From Deinococcus sp. QL22 (lineage in GTDB: Bacteria; Deinococcota; Deinococci; Deinococcales; Deinococcaceae): a stretch of 64,000 nucleotides of DNA. This document shows, piece after piece, positions 55,486-64,000 of this stretch. The notes beneath the pieces are model-generated. The model had not been told where the DNA came from, made no database searches, and saw only the letters and a program-made list of their open reading frames with translations. Each line of letters opens with the position of its first letter. Positions within the stretch are counted from its first letter, which is position 1. Made by a program: the position numbers and the translations under genes. The stretch covers positions 2,292,001 through 2,356,000 of the forward strand of contig NZ_CP097149.1 of NCBI RefSeq assembly GCF_023370075.1, given 5' to 3'.

Positions 55486-55503
55486 TAGTTAGGCGTCTAA
55501 GTA
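55486..55503. promoter_or_regulatory. HucR operator (hucO-like)
   Basis: The minus strand reads TACTTAGACGCCTAACTA, an 18-base pseudo-palindrome (TTAG...CTAA core). It closely matches my recollection of hucO of D. radiodurans. It lies about 8-25 bases downstream of the predicted uricase start site, where a bound repressor would block polymerase. Confidence 0.75.
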
Positions 55504-55548
55504 AACGGCTGTCGCTCCCTCTTCTCCAAGCTGTGCCCGGAGGCTCCT

Positions 55549-56955
55549 TTGACTCGCTCGAATCCAGTACAACCTCTGACCTTACCCGAAGTCAACACCC
55601 TCAGTGATCAGGCTTTTGCCGACGCTTTTGCTGGGGTGCTGGAACATTCGCCGCAGTACGCCCGATTTGCCGCACGGCAGCGCCCGTTTGCCGATGCCGA
55701 GGCCGTTGCTGCCGCCTTTGCCGCCGCTGTGCAGCAGGACTCGCCGGACGCGCAACTAGCCCTGATTCGCGCCCACCCGGATCTGGCAGGCAAGGCGGCG
55801 CTGGCCGGGGAATTAACCTTAGAGAGTGCCCACGAGCAGGCCTCTGCTGGATTAGACCGCCTGACACCCGACGAATACGCCGAGTTTCACCGCCTGAATG
55901 CTGCCTATCACGAACAATTTGGCCTGCCCTATGTGGTCTGCGTGCGCGAAAACACCAAAGACAGCATCTTCGAGGGCGCGCGCCGCCGCCTGAGCAACAC
56001 GCCAGAACAGGAACGCGCCGCCGCCCTGCATGAGATCGCCCGGATTGCCCGCCTGCGGGTGCTGGATTTGGTACACAGTGAGGGCATGACGCCAAGCAAA
56101 TTGCCCGCCAAAGTGAAAGTCAAGATGGGAGCCAACAACTACGGCAAGGCCGATGTGCGGCTCTTCAAGGTCTTCCGCGATGCGCCGCGCCACGAGATCA
56201 AGGACGTGTGGGTGCGCGTGGCGATGGAAGGCGATTTCGACGCCGCACACGTCTCCGGCGACAACACTGATTTGCTTGCCACCGACACCGTTCGCAACAC
56301 CATTTATGGCCTTGCCGTAGGCGGATTCACTGGCAGCGTGGAGGACTACGGCAAGACCCTGATTCGCCATTTCGTGTCTCAGGGGCCGAAAGTAGCGCGG
56401 GCGACGGCCTACTTTACCGAGCATCAGTGGCAAAGATTGACCGTAGACGGGCAGGAGCATGACCATTCCTTCGTGCGGCAGATGCCCAAGCACACGGCAG
56501 TGGTGGAAGGCGACGGCCACACGTTTACGGTCACCAGCGGCATCGACGAACTGTATGTGCTGAAAACCACCCAGAGCGGCTGGGAGGGCTACCTGATGGA
56601 GCAGTTCACCACATTGCCCGAAACCAATGACCGGATTCTGGCGACGGTGGTGACCTGCAAGTGGGAATATGCCGTGCCCCAGTGCGATTACGACGCCGTG
56701 TGGAACCGCGTGTATCAGACCATTCTGGACACCTTCACCGATCACTATTCGCCCAGTGTGCAAAACACCCTGTACCGCATGGGCGAGGCCATTTTGACCC
56801 TCTGTCCCGAAATCAGCCGGGTGCATTTTTCGTTTCCCAACCGCCACCACATCCGCTATAACACCGAGCGGCACGGCATCGAGAACCCCAACACCGTGTT
56901 CCACGCCGATGCCGAACCCTACGGCCAAATCGAGGGTTGGGTGGAACGGGCATGA
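55549..56955 (+). CDS. pucL: Fused OHCU decarboxylase - urate oxidase
   Basis: This 468-residue bifunctional enzyme is like PucL of Bacillus. Residues about 1-165 form 2-oxo-4-hydroxy-4-carboxy-5-ureidoimidazoline decarboxylase, with the catalytic His76 in RAHPDLAGKAAL and EQFGLPYVVCVRE. Residues about 170-468 form uricase, with the N-terminal NNYGKADVRLFKV carrying the active Lys. ATDTVRNTIYGLA has the active Thr, and FSFPNRH the C-terminal signature. Uricase makes 5-hydroxyisourate; the decarboxylase acts two steps later, after HIU hydrolase encoded next. The start is TTG 55549, 5 bases after GGAGG. The gene is controlled by the HucR operator upstream. The stop overlaps the HIU hydrolase ATG. 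Confidence 0.94.
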   Translation: MTRSNPVQPLTLPEVNTLSDQAFADAFAGVLEHSPQYARFAARQRPFADAEAVAAAFAAAVQQDSPDAQLALIRAHPDLAGKAALAGELTLESAHEQASAGLDRLTPDEYAEFHRLNAAYHEQFGLPYVVCVRENTKDSIFEGARRRLSNTPEQERAAALHEIARIARLRVLDLVHSEGMTPSKLPAKVKVKMGANNYGKADVRLFKVFRDAPRHEIKDVWVRVAMEGDFDAAHVSGDNTDLLATDTVRNTIYGLAVGGFTGSVEDYGKTLIRHFVSQGPKVARATAYFTEHQWQRLTVDGQEHDHSFVRQMPKHTAVVEGDGHTFTVTSGIDELYVLKTTQSGWEGYLMEQFTTLPETNDRILATVVTCKWEYAVPQCDYDAVWNRVYQTILDTFTDHYSPSVQNTLYRMGEAILTLCPEISRVHFSFPNRHHIRYNTERHGIENPNTVFHADAEPYGQIEGWVERA

Positions 56956-57314
56956 GCGGAAGCGCGGGCCTCAGTACCCATGTCCTCGACACGGCGCGGG
57001 GGCGTCCGGCGGCGGGCATTGCTATTCAGTTGCACGCGGTAGAGGCAGATGGGCAGCGCCGACTTCTGAACACCGCCGTGACCAACACCGATGGCCGCAC
57101 CGACACGCCCCTGATCGAACGCGGCAGCCTGACGCAGGGCAGCTATGAACTGACTTTTCATGTCTCCGCCTACTTTGAAGGCCTGGCTGGCGTCTCCACC
57201 CCGCCGTTTCTGGATGTGGTCACCCTGCGCTTTACGGTGACTGACACCACCGCCCATTACCACGTTCCGCTGCTGGTGTCGCCCTGGTCTTACAGTACCT
57301 ACCGGGGGAGTTAG
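56952..57314 (+). CDS. pucM: 5-hydroxyisourate hydrolase (transthyretin-like)
   Basis: This 120-residue enzyme converts 5-hydroxyisourate to OHCU, the step between the two activities of the preceding fused protein. LSTHVLDTARGRPAAGIAI (7-25) holds the catalytic His10. The C-terminal YRGS tetrapeptide is the HIUase signature. The ATG overlaps the uricase stop (ATGA), so all three ring-opening steps are translated together. The product is S-allantoin; genes for its further use are not in the window. Confidence 0.95.
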   Translation: MSGSAGLSTHVLDTARGRPAAGIAIQLHAVEADGQRRLLNTAVTNTDGRTDTPLIERGSLTQGSYELTFHVSAYFEGLAGVSTPPFLDVVTLRFTVTDTTAHYHVPLLVSPWSYSTYRGS

Positions 57315-57468
57315 AGCGCCCTTTAGGCGTCTGAACTGACAGAAAGGAGAACCGTGTGGAAGGCTGGAGCCGCCAAGCTTCAGCCTTTCCGTTGCTGTCC
57401 CTTCCTCAGTGTCGCCCGACAACGCAGGGAGAGGGCTGCCCACTTGCTAGACTAATTTTGAAAAACAT

Positions 57469-57485
57469 ATTTCATCAGATGAAAT
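57469..57485. promoter_or_regulatory. 17-bp perfect palindrome upstream of malate synthase
   Basis: ATTTCATCAGATGAAAT is a perfect palindrome around a central A in an AT-rich leader. It overlaps a possible -10 (CATATT, 57466-57471), which pairs with TTGCTA (57444-57449) at a 16-base spacing. It is a likely operator, best candidate ligand protein being the IclR-type regulator encoded just after malate synthase. Confidence 0.65.
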
Positions 57486-57520
57486 TCATATCGTTCACCC
57501 CTGCCCCGGAGGTTGCCCCC

Positions 57521-59086
57521 ATGACCGAGACTCTGCCCGCTGGTTTGACCCTCTCCGCACCCGTTACCCCTGATCAGTCGGGCGTGCTGACGCCGGATGC
57601 TCTGGCTTTTGTGGCCGATCTGCACCGCCGATTCAACCCGCGCCGTCTGGAACTTTTGGCGGCCCGTGAAGCGCGGCAACTGCGGCTGGATGCGGGCGAA
57701 AAGCCGGACTTCCTGCCCGAAACGGCCCAGGTTCGCGCTGGAGATTGGAAGGTCGTGCCGCCCAAAGCTGACCTGAATGACCGCCGGGTAGAAATTACTG
57801 GCCCGGTCGACCGTAAGATGATCATCAACGCGCTGAACAGCGGTGCGAAGGTCTTTATGGCCGATTTTGAGGACGCTTCCAGCCCCAGTTGGGCCAACAT
57901 GGTGGCGGGCCAGCAGAATCTGGCCGACGCGGTGCGGCGTACGATTACGCTGGAGCAGGGTGGCAAGAGTTACCGCCTCAATGACCAGATCGCCACCTTG
58001 CTGGTGCGCCCGCGCGGGTGGCATCTGCCCGAGAAGCATGTGACGGTAGACGGGGAAATCGTCAGTGGCAGCCTGTTCGACTTTGGCCTGTATTTCCTCC
58101 ACAACGCCGCCGAACTCCTCTCACGGGGCAGCGGGCCGTATTTCTATCTGCCCAAAATGGAATCGCATCTGGAAGCCCGCCTCTGGAACGATGTGTTCAA
58201 CCACGCCGAAGATACGTTGGGCGTGCCGCGCAGCAGTATCCGGGCCACTTGCCTGATCGAAACGATCTTGGCGGCCTTCGAGATGGACGAGATTTTGTAC
58301 GAGTTGCGCGAGCATTCGGCGGGCCTGAATTGTGGGCGCTGGGACTACATTTTCAGTATTATCAAGAAGTTCCGTGAAGACCCGGCGATGCTGCTGCCGG
58401 GCCGCGCACAGGTGACGATGGAAGCCCACATGATGCGCTCTTATAGCCGCCTCGCCATCCAGACCTGCCACAAGCGCGGCGCACACGCGATTGGCGGTAT
58501 GAGCGCGTTTATTCCGGTCAAGAACGATGAGGCCGCCAACACCCGCGCCTTCGATCAGGTGCGGCGCGACAAGCAGCGCGAGGCAGGCGACGGCCACGAT
58601 GGAACGTGGGTGGCGCACCCCGGCATGGTGGCGCTTGCCTGTGAGGTGTTTGACGAACTGATGCCCATGCCCAACCAGATCGGTTCCGCGAAACAGGCCG
58701 ATTTCGTGGTCACAGCCGCCGATTTGCTGCGGATGCCGGAAGGCGACATCAGCGAGGACGGCCTGCGCCTGAACATCAACGTGGCGCTGCAATACCTGCG
58801 GGCGTGGCTGCGCGGGGCGGGCGCGGTACCGATTCACAATCTGATGGAAGACGCCGCCACCGCCGAAATTTCGCGGGCGCAAATCTGGCAGTGGCTGAGG
58901 CATGGGGCCACGCTATCGGGTGGTGGACAGGTGACCGAAGCTCTGGTGGAGCGCCTGCTGAACGAGGAATTGGACGCTCTGGGCCGCGAAGAACACGCGC
59001 AGGCCGCCGCGCTGTTTCATGAAGTGGCCACCGTGCGCCCGCTGGTGGATTTCCTGACCCTCAGCGGCTACCGTGAACTGGCCTGA
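57521..59086 (+). CDS. aceB: Malate synthase (form A)
   Basis: This 521-residue enzyme condenses glyoxylate and acetyl-CoA to malate. [17 protein letters not shown] (about 107-123) and [20 protein letters not shown] are family signatures. The catalytic Arg lies in the latter region, and Glu/Asp metal ligands in [37 protein letters not shown]. The catalytic Asp is near the C-terminus in the [14 protein letters not shown] segment. ATG 57521 lies 7 bases after GGAGG; the open frame upstream contains the palindromic operator and is not translated. No isocitrate lyase gene is nearby. Its neighbours are purine-catabolic genes, so glyoxylate from allantoin breakdown is a plausible source. The iclR-type gene starts 3 bases later. 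Confidence 0.94.
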   Translation: MTETLPAGLTLSAPVTPDQSGVLTPDALAFVADLHRRFNPRRLELLAAREARQLRLDAGEKPDFLPETAQVRAGDWKVVPPKADLNDRRVEITGPVDRKMIINALNSGAKVFMADFEDASSPSWANMVAGQQNLADAVRRTITLEQGGKSYRLNDQIATLLVRPRGWHLPEKHVTVDGEIVSGSLFDFGLYFLHNAAELLSRGSGPYFYLPKMESHLEARLWNDVFNHAEDTLGVPRSSIRATCLIETILAAFEMDEILYELREHSAGLNCGRWDYIFSIIKKFREDPAMLLPGRAQVTMEAHMMRSYSRLAIQTCHKRGAHAIGGMSAFIPVKNDEAANTRAFDQVRRDKQREAGDGHDGTWVAHPGMVALACEVFDELMPMPNQIGSAKQADFVVTAADLLRMPEGDISEDGLRLNINVALQYLRAWLRGAGAVPIHNLMEDAATAEISRAQIWQWLRHGATLSGGGQVTEALVERLLNEELDALGREEHAQAAALFHEVATVRPLVDFLTLSGYRELA

Positions 59087-59089
59087 CCC

Positions 59090-59899
59090 ATGACGGACGC
59101 CGACACCGCTCGCCGTCCGGGGCGCACCCGCACGGGCGACACCGAACCTGTGCGCACGCTGGAACGCGGCCTGACCGTGCTGAGAATGCTGGGGCAACAT
59201 GGCGCCCTCACGCTGGGCGACGCGGCGCGGCACGCGGGCCTGAATGCCAGCACCGCGTATCGTCTGCTGCACACCCTTCAGGCGCAGGGATTCGCACAGG
59301 AATCGGCGGGCCTGTGGCAGGTAGGCGTGCAGGCGTTTGCCACCGGGCAAGCTTATCTGGGCGCGGGCGGCCTGATCCCAGCGGCGCGGCCCGAAATGCA
59401 AGCCCTCGTGGCCGAACTGGGAGAAACAGTGAATTTGGCTGTCCTGCAAGCGCCTGACGTGGTATACGTGCATCAGGAAGAGGGGCGCGGGCTGATGCGG
59501 ATGTTTACCCAGATTGGGGCGCGGGTGCCGCTGCACTGCACGGGCGCGGGCAAGGCGCTGCTGGCCTGGCAACCCACCGAGGAAGTGCGCCGCGCCCTAG
59601 GGGAGAGGTCGTTTCAGTCCTTTACACCGCACACCCTGACCACGCCTGCCGCCTACCTTGCCGAACTGGAAGGCGTGCGCCGCGCCGGGTACGCGCTGGA
59701 CAACGAAGAAAGAGAACTGGGCGTGCGCTGCGTGGCCGTGCCAGTGTTGGACAGTGGTGGGCAGACGGTTGCCGCGCTGAGCCTGTCTGCCCCTTCCAGC
59801 CGCCTGCCCGATTCCCGCGTTCCTGAGCTGGCCGCCCGCCTGCAACGCGCCAGCAGGAGCATCAGCAAGAGTGGGACAACACGGGACGCTTCCCTTTAG
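59090..59899 (+). CDS. IclR-family transcriptional regulator
   Basis: This 269-residue protein has an N-terminal winged helix (about 20-80: RTLERGLTVLRMLGQHGALTLGDAARHAGLNASTAYRLLHTL). A C-terminal ligand-binding domain has ETVNLAVLQAPDVVYVHQEEG, PLHCTGAGKALLAW and the GYALDNEERELGVRCVAVPV signature. Members of the family regulate glyoxylate, allantoin and aromatic catabolism (IclR, AllR). It starts 3 bases after the aceB stop and is clearly co-transcribed, so self-regulation with aceB through the palindrome at 57469-57485 is the simplest model. The ligand is unknown. Confidence 0.9.
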   Translation: MTDADTARRPGRTRTGDTEPVRTLERGLTVLRMLGQHGALTLGDAARHAGLNASTAYRLLHTLQAQGFAQESAGLWQVGVQAFATGQAYLGAGGLIPAARPEMQALVAELGETVNLAVLQAPDVVYVHQEEGRGLMRMFTQIGARVPLHCTGAGKALLAWQPTEEVRRALGERSFQSFTPHTLTTPAAYLAELEGVRRAGYALDNEERELGVRCVAVPVLDSGGQTVAALSLSAPSSRLPDSRVPELAARLQRASRSISKSGTTRDASL

Positions 59900-59915
59900 T
59901 GAGAGCTTTCTTAAA

Positions 59916-59933
59916 GCACACCTTAGAGTGTGC
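59916..59933. terminator. Small stem-loop after the iclR-type gene
   Basis: GCACAC-cttaga-GTGTGC, a perfect 6-bp stem just after the regulator stop. There is no T-tract. It may instead be a protein-binding site upstream of sodA. Confidence 0.35.
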
Positions 59934-60043
59934 ATCCTGCCCGCCGCACATCAGGCACGCGTAAGATAGAAAGCCAATGCCGGACCATCCCCGCACCGTG
60001 CGGGCGGTGTGATCCTCTGGCCCCACGAAAGGAGCACGTTGAC

Positions 60044-60667
<624 letters not shown>

Positions 60668-60683
60668 GAAACCAGAACGAAAG

Positions 60684-60712
60684 AGCCGCCCCGTTACGTG
60701 GGCGGCTTTTTT
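60684..60712 (+). terminator. sodA terminator
   Basis: AGCCGCCC / GGGCGGCT stem with an 8-base loop, then a run of six T. Confidence 0.9.
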
Positions 60713-60751
60713 AGTGCGCCGATTTCGTGCGGCCAGAGGATGTGCCGAGAG

Positions 60752-61261
60752 CTATTGCGCGGAAAAATTGATGGCGCTCTGGACAGTCAGGATGCGCTGA
60801 AGATCGCGGCCCACACCGCTTTGGCTAATACTGCTTACCGCGTCCCTGAGCCAGTAGGTGCGGCCATCGGAGCTGCTCAGGTTCACGACCACCTGCACGC
60901 CGGCTGCGGCCTTTAAGCCCTGTGCGGGGCCGCTGGCAGTCACCTGTGTGCAGCGGCTCCGGGCATCACAGGCTCGGGCCTCCTGTGGCAGTGCGTTCCA
61001 GACTCCGCCCGCTGTGACCATATACACGCCCATCACTTTCAGCTTGGGCAACTGCTTTTGCGTGGTCTGCAACCGGACTCGCAAGTTCAAAGTGTTCTGG
61101 GTCAATTGAGGAGTGGCGTCCAGCTTCACGGTTCGGCCCGCCAAATTCAGCGTCGTGGGCGCACTCAACAGGTCTCCGGCGCTGGGAGCTGGCGGCGAGG
61201 CGAGGCCGCCGCAGGCCACCAACCCAGCGGCGGCGCACAGCAACAGCAGCACCCGCTTCAT
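60752..61261 (-). CDS. Small lipoprotein, unknown function
   Basis: This 169-residue protein has a lipoprotein signal peptide: MKRVLLLLCAAAGLVACGG, with lipobox LVAC and lipidated Cys17. The mature part is beta-rich with one Cys pair (ACDARSRC). No family is recognised. TAAGCT ends exactly 6 bases before ATG 61261, supporting a leaderless start. It is convergent with sodA and on the same strand as the upstream 666-residue secreted protein. Confidence 0.75.
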   Translation of the reverse strand: MKRVLLLLCAAAGLVACGGLASPPAPSAGDLLSAPTTLNLAGRTVKLDATPQLTQNTLNLRVRLQTTQKQLPKLKVMGVYMVTAGGVWNALPQEARACDARSRCTQVTASGPAQGLKAAAGVQVVVNLSSSDGRTYWLRDAVSSISQSGVGRDLQRILTVQSAINFSAQ

Positions 61262-61267
61262 GCCCCT

Positions 61268-61273
61268 AGCTTA
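61268..61273 (-). promoter_or_regulatory. -10 box of the lipoprotein gene (leaderless)
   Basis: TAAGCT on the minus strand, 6 bases before ATG 61261. Confidence 0.5.
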
Positions 61274-61350
61274 GCCGAACACGCCGGGAATTGCCGCGAA
61301 GTTGCACACCAATAACTCAGAGGTTTGCCCCTGCTCTCTCCCACAACGCA

Positions 61351-63351
61351 TCACCACCCAATGTCGGGGGCCGTTACCACTCTGTCGGCGGGCTGATCGG
61401 TAAACAGCGTGTAGGTGAAGGTGTAGGTGCCGGGAATCACGCGGGTCAGCACCAGCGTATCGCCCTCGACGCGGGGATTCACGTTGGCGAGGCTCGGCCC
61501 CTGAACGGCAATCGGGCCGCGCACGGCGGGCGTGCCGCTTCCGGTGGGCAGCGGGTCACCGATTCGGACATTTTCGAGCGTGCTGTCTACGGTCAGCACC
61601 AGCGTCACCGTGTAGCCTGCCGCGCCGCCCGTCGTCCCAGCCGCACTCTGGGCGCTGGCTTCTACCGTCTTAGCGAGGCTGGCCCGTGCGCCGCCCTGCA
61701 CGTTGCGGGTCACGTTCGCGCCGCCGGGATTGCGGACGCGGGCTACCCCAGTCGTCCTCAGGTCAATCGGGTCGAGGATCGCTTCGGCGGTGTCGCTGCG
61801 GCACACGCGCACGGGGGCTTTCAGGCGCAGGGGTTGTCCGGCGCTGAAGTCTCCGGGCAGTTCCAACGGGTAGTCACTTGTCCAGCCTGTGGGTAGGTTC
61901 AGTTTCAGGCGGGCGGGCAGGCGGTAGGGAAACTCGGTTTTGGCGGTGGCTGTCAGTTGGGTCACGTCGCAGGCATTCAGAATGTCAGGCGCGGTAATCA
62001 GCGTGATTTCGGTCTTCACGTTGTATTCGATGGTGACGCGGCCCGTGCTGCCGTCTATGACGCGTCCGGCCAGCGGCGGCGTAAAGGTGCTGCCCGGAAT
62101 GGGTGTGGGCCTGATGGGGTAATCGCCGGGAGCCAGCGGCACAGTGTTGGGCGTGGTGAGGGTACGGCCCGCCACCTCGAAGGGAATCCCGGTCAGCGGA
62201 ATGCGCTGGGTGCCGTAAATCGCTACGGCGTCAACGGCCAGTTGGCCTTCGGGCGGGCGGGCCACGAAGCGCAGTTTGTTGTACCCGGGCTGGTAGCGAA
62301 TTTCGGTAGGCGATACCACGTTGCCTGTGCCTTCCAAAATAGTAGAGCTGACCGGCACGTAACCGGGCGGCAACTGCGGGCGCACAGTGGTGTCTCCGAC
62401 CTGCACGTAGCTCGCGCCGGGAATGGGGCGGCCCTGCGGGTCAACCACATCTACGAGCAGCTGGTTGGCGATTTTGATGTTTCCCGGGGGTGTAAATCCG
62501 CCTACACGCGCGAAGATAGGCTGGTCGTTCAGGCGGAAGGAATAGCGGATGGCGTTGGAATACTGCTTGGTGGTGGGCAGCACCCGGATAAACACCTGCC
62601 ACTCTCCCACCTGATCCGCCGTCACATTAAACTTCTCGGTCACGGTTTTGCCGTTCTCGCTGCTGGTCATGTTCACGCGGCGGCCACCGGGCAAAATAAC
62701 CCACGTTTCAGCTTCCCGCGCTCCGTCCACGTCGTAGTTCAGAATGCCCACCGTTTTGCCCACCCAGTCGGAAGTGACGGTGAGGCGGGCGGCCAGCAGC
62801 GGCGTCTGCTCGGTGTCGCGGGCGTTCACGCTGAAGTCGCTGGTTTCAAGGGAAAATGGGGCCGCAGTTCGCAGGGCAAACGAGTTTTTGCCGTCGCCCC
62901 GGCTGCTCACTTTCAGGGTATAGGTGCCTGCCGCGAGACCGCCCGCGTACAGGCTGTCCCACGTGTGCTCGCGGTTCATGCCGTAGCGCCGCTCGGCCAC
63001 CAGTCCGTTTGGCCCGCTGAGGCTGAACACGCCCTCAAAAACGTCGGTGCGCTTGTACAGTTCATCGCCAAAATAGCCCACGCCGCGCCGTCCGTCCACG
63101 TAATCGGCCAAGTTGAAGGTGGGCGAATAGACTTCCAGGCCCAGTGGTTTGCCCGCGTCCTGCGCCGAGACCCGGATGATGTAGGTTTCCTGCGCCTGCG
63201 GCCACTTTTCGCCCACCGATACCAGGGGCAAAATGCCGCCCGTTTGGGCCAGCGCGGGGCCACTGACCAGCACAGCGAGCGAGAGGAAAGCGGTAGCAAC
63301 GGCGGCGCGGCGCACGTTTTGCGGGCGGGAGGGAGAAGGCAACGTATTCAC
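61351..63351 (-). CDS. Large secreted beta-sandwich protein, DUF11-like
   Basis: This 666-residue exported protein has a signal peptide (residues 1-35, ending ALA before QTGG). The mature chain appears to be several Ig-like domains. An N-terminal part has [22 protein letters not shown] and [21 protein letters not shown]. Middle domains follow, and a C-terminal segment (about 560-655: [21 protein letters not shown] ... [14 protein letters not shown]) is like DUF11/isopeptide repeats of surface proteins. It is likely an envelope or extracellular protein. The start GTG 63351 follows TATGAT by 8 bases. Confidence 0.75.
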   Translation of the reverse strand: MNTLPSPSRPQNVRRAAVATAFLSLAVLVSGPALAQTGGILPLVSVGEKWPQAQETYIIRVSAQDAGKPLGLEVYSPTFNLADYVDGRRGVGYFGDELYKRTDVFEGVFSLSGPNGLVAERRYGMNREHTWDSLYAGGLAAGTYTLKVSSRGDGKNSFALRTAAPFSLETSDFSVNARDTEQTPLLAARLTVTSDWVGKTVGILNYDVDGAREAETWVILPGGRRVNMTSSENGKTVTEKFNVTADQVGEWQVFIRVLPTTKQYSNAIRYSFRLNDQPIFARVGGFTPPGNIKIANQLLVDVVDPQGRPIPGASYVQVGDTTVRPQLPPGYVPVSSTILEGTGNVVSPTEIRYQPGYNKLRFVARPPEGQLAVDAVAIYGTQRIPLTGIPFEVAGRTLTTPNTVPLAPGDYPIRPTPIPGSTFTPPLAGRVIDGSTGRVTIEYNVKTEITLITAPDILNACDVTQLTATAKTEFPYRLPARLKLNLPTGWTSDYPLELPGDFSAGQPLRLKAPVRVCRSDTAEAILDPIDLRTTGVARVRNPGGANVTRNVQGGARASLAKTVEASAQSAAGTTGGAAGYTVTLVLTVDSTLENVRIGDPLPTGSGTPAVRGPIAVQGPSLANVNPRVEGDTLVLTRVIPGTYTFTYTLFTDQPADRVVTAPDIGW

Positions 63352-63359
63352 TGCCAGAA

Positions 63360-63365
63360 ATCATA
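63360..63365 (-). promoter_or_regulatory. -10 box of the secreted-protein gene
   Basis: TATGAT on the minus strand, 8 bases before GTG 63351. Confidence 0.5.
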
Positions 63366-63441
63366 CAGCGGTCAGCAACCAAACTGGACAGGGCAGTCTG
63401 ACCACTGCGGGTGGGGCTGCCGAAACCTCTGCCGAAGCCGC

Positions 63442-63447
63442 TACCAT
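63442..63447 (+). promoter_or_regulatory. -10 box of alr (leaderless)
   Basis: TACCAT, exactly 6 bases, then GTG 63454. Confidence 0.55.
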
Positions 63448-63453
63448 AGGCGG

Positions 63454-64000
63454 GTGCTTGCGCGTGCTGTGGCCCACATTTCCGCCTCTGCCCTATCGGG
63501 CAACCTGAGCGCCCTGAGTGCGCGGGCGGGCGTGCCCCTGTTGCTGCCCGTCAAGGCCGATGCCTACGGACACGGGCTGGAGTTGGTGGCGCGGGTGGCC
63601 GCCCAGCACCTCGCTGTGTGGGGCATGGCTGTTGCCACCCCGCGTGAAGCCGCACAATTAGCTGCCCTGAACACCGGGAAACCCATCTTGCTCCTCACGC
63701 CCCCCACGCCCGATGAAGTGGGGCCACTGGCCGATCTGGGGGTGCGCCTGCCCGTCGCGTCTTTGGCCGAGGCCGAAGCCCTGCCCGCCCACGCCCACGC
63801 CCATCTGAAGGTCGATACGGGCATGAACCGCCTTGGTGCAAGGCCCGCCGAGGCGGTAGCCATCGGGCAACGCTTAGCCGAACGCGGCCTATTGGAAGGC
63901 GCGTACACCCACTTCGCCAGTGCCGATGAGCCGGATTTGAGCTTTGCCCACACGCAGCTAGAGCGGTTCCGGGGCGTGTTGGCGCAGTTGCGACCTCTGC
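63454..64000 (+). CDS. alr: Alanine racemase (N-terminal part)
   Basis: This PLP enzyme supplies D-alanine for peptidoglycan. 182 codons are present before the window ends. VKADAYGHG (about 31-39) contains the PLP lysine. LKVDTGMNRLGARPAEA (about 122-138) is the family's second signature, and YTHFASADEPD follows. The protein is short at the N-terminus: GTG 63454 gives MLARAVAHISASALSGNL, which fits the family start. The TACCAT box 6 bases upstream supports a leaderless start. Confidence 0.92.
   Translation, partial: MLARAVAHISASALSGNLSALSARAGVPLLLPVKADAYGHGLELVARVAAQHLAVWGMAVATPREAAQLAALNTGKPILLLTPPTPDEVGPLADLGVRLPVASLAEAEALPAHAHAHLKVDTGMNRLGARPAEAVAIGQRLAERGLLEGAYTHFASADEPDLSFAHTQLERFRGVLAQLRPL

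Overview
This 64-kb stretch is chromosomal DNA of a Deinococcus species (assigned by inference, since no 16S gene is present). It is GC-rich. It carries a HucR-type urate regulator divergent from a fused uricase, a RecD2 helicase rather than RecBCD, a giant TamB, and a Thermus-like pyrR-pyrB-x-pyrC cluster. Many genes have a TANNNT -10 box ending 6-8 bases before the start codon, the leaderless arrangement typical of this genus. I see no transposase, prophage, CRISPR array or rRNA gene.

Layout. 1-5.4 kb: a partial LrgA/CidA protein, MTA/SAH nucleosidase, a MalY-type PLP enzyme, and the operon hisZ-hisG-phosphotransferase. 5.7-9.1 kb: the pyrimidine operon pyrR-pyrB-(AT-rich ORF)-pyrC, with a leader holding a PyrR-binding hairpin, a 33-codon leader ORF and an intrinsic terminator. 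9.2-16.5 kb: hsp20 under a HAIR/HspR-type operator, tRNA hydroxylase TrhO, a small membrane protein, an ABC-F ATPase, a conserved beta-rich protein, a secreted C39-like protein and an esterase. 16.6-27.8 kb: one 3,718-residue TamB-like protein with an internal tandem duplication. 28-30.4 kb: acylphosphatase, then tRNA-Thr(UGU)-Tyr-Gly-Thr(GGU) followed by tuf, the same order as in E. coli. 30.8-36 kb: a heterodimeric ABC exporter and a PIN-TRAM membrane protein. 36-46.4 kb: SbcC/SbcD, an unexplained two-gene unit behind a near-consensus promoter, a VWA protein with a duplicated C-terminal domain, and RecD2.

46.8-50.7 kb is a four-gene minor-pilin operon resembling the Thermus comZ/pilA1-3 group, probably for DNA uptake. 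It is followed by pyrG, coaE and a TPR protein. 54.8-59.9 kb is a purine-catabolism island: hucR, OHCU decarboxylase-uricase and HIU hydrolase, then malate synthase and an IclR regulator. Urate would be converted to allantoin, and glyoxylate from further breakdown could enter malate synthase. The window ends with Mn-SOD, a lipoprotein, a secreted beta-rich protein and the start of alanine racemase.

Short dispersed intergenic repeats (a GTCTAAGG doublet and a CGCAGAGCTGCG module) recur between genes.
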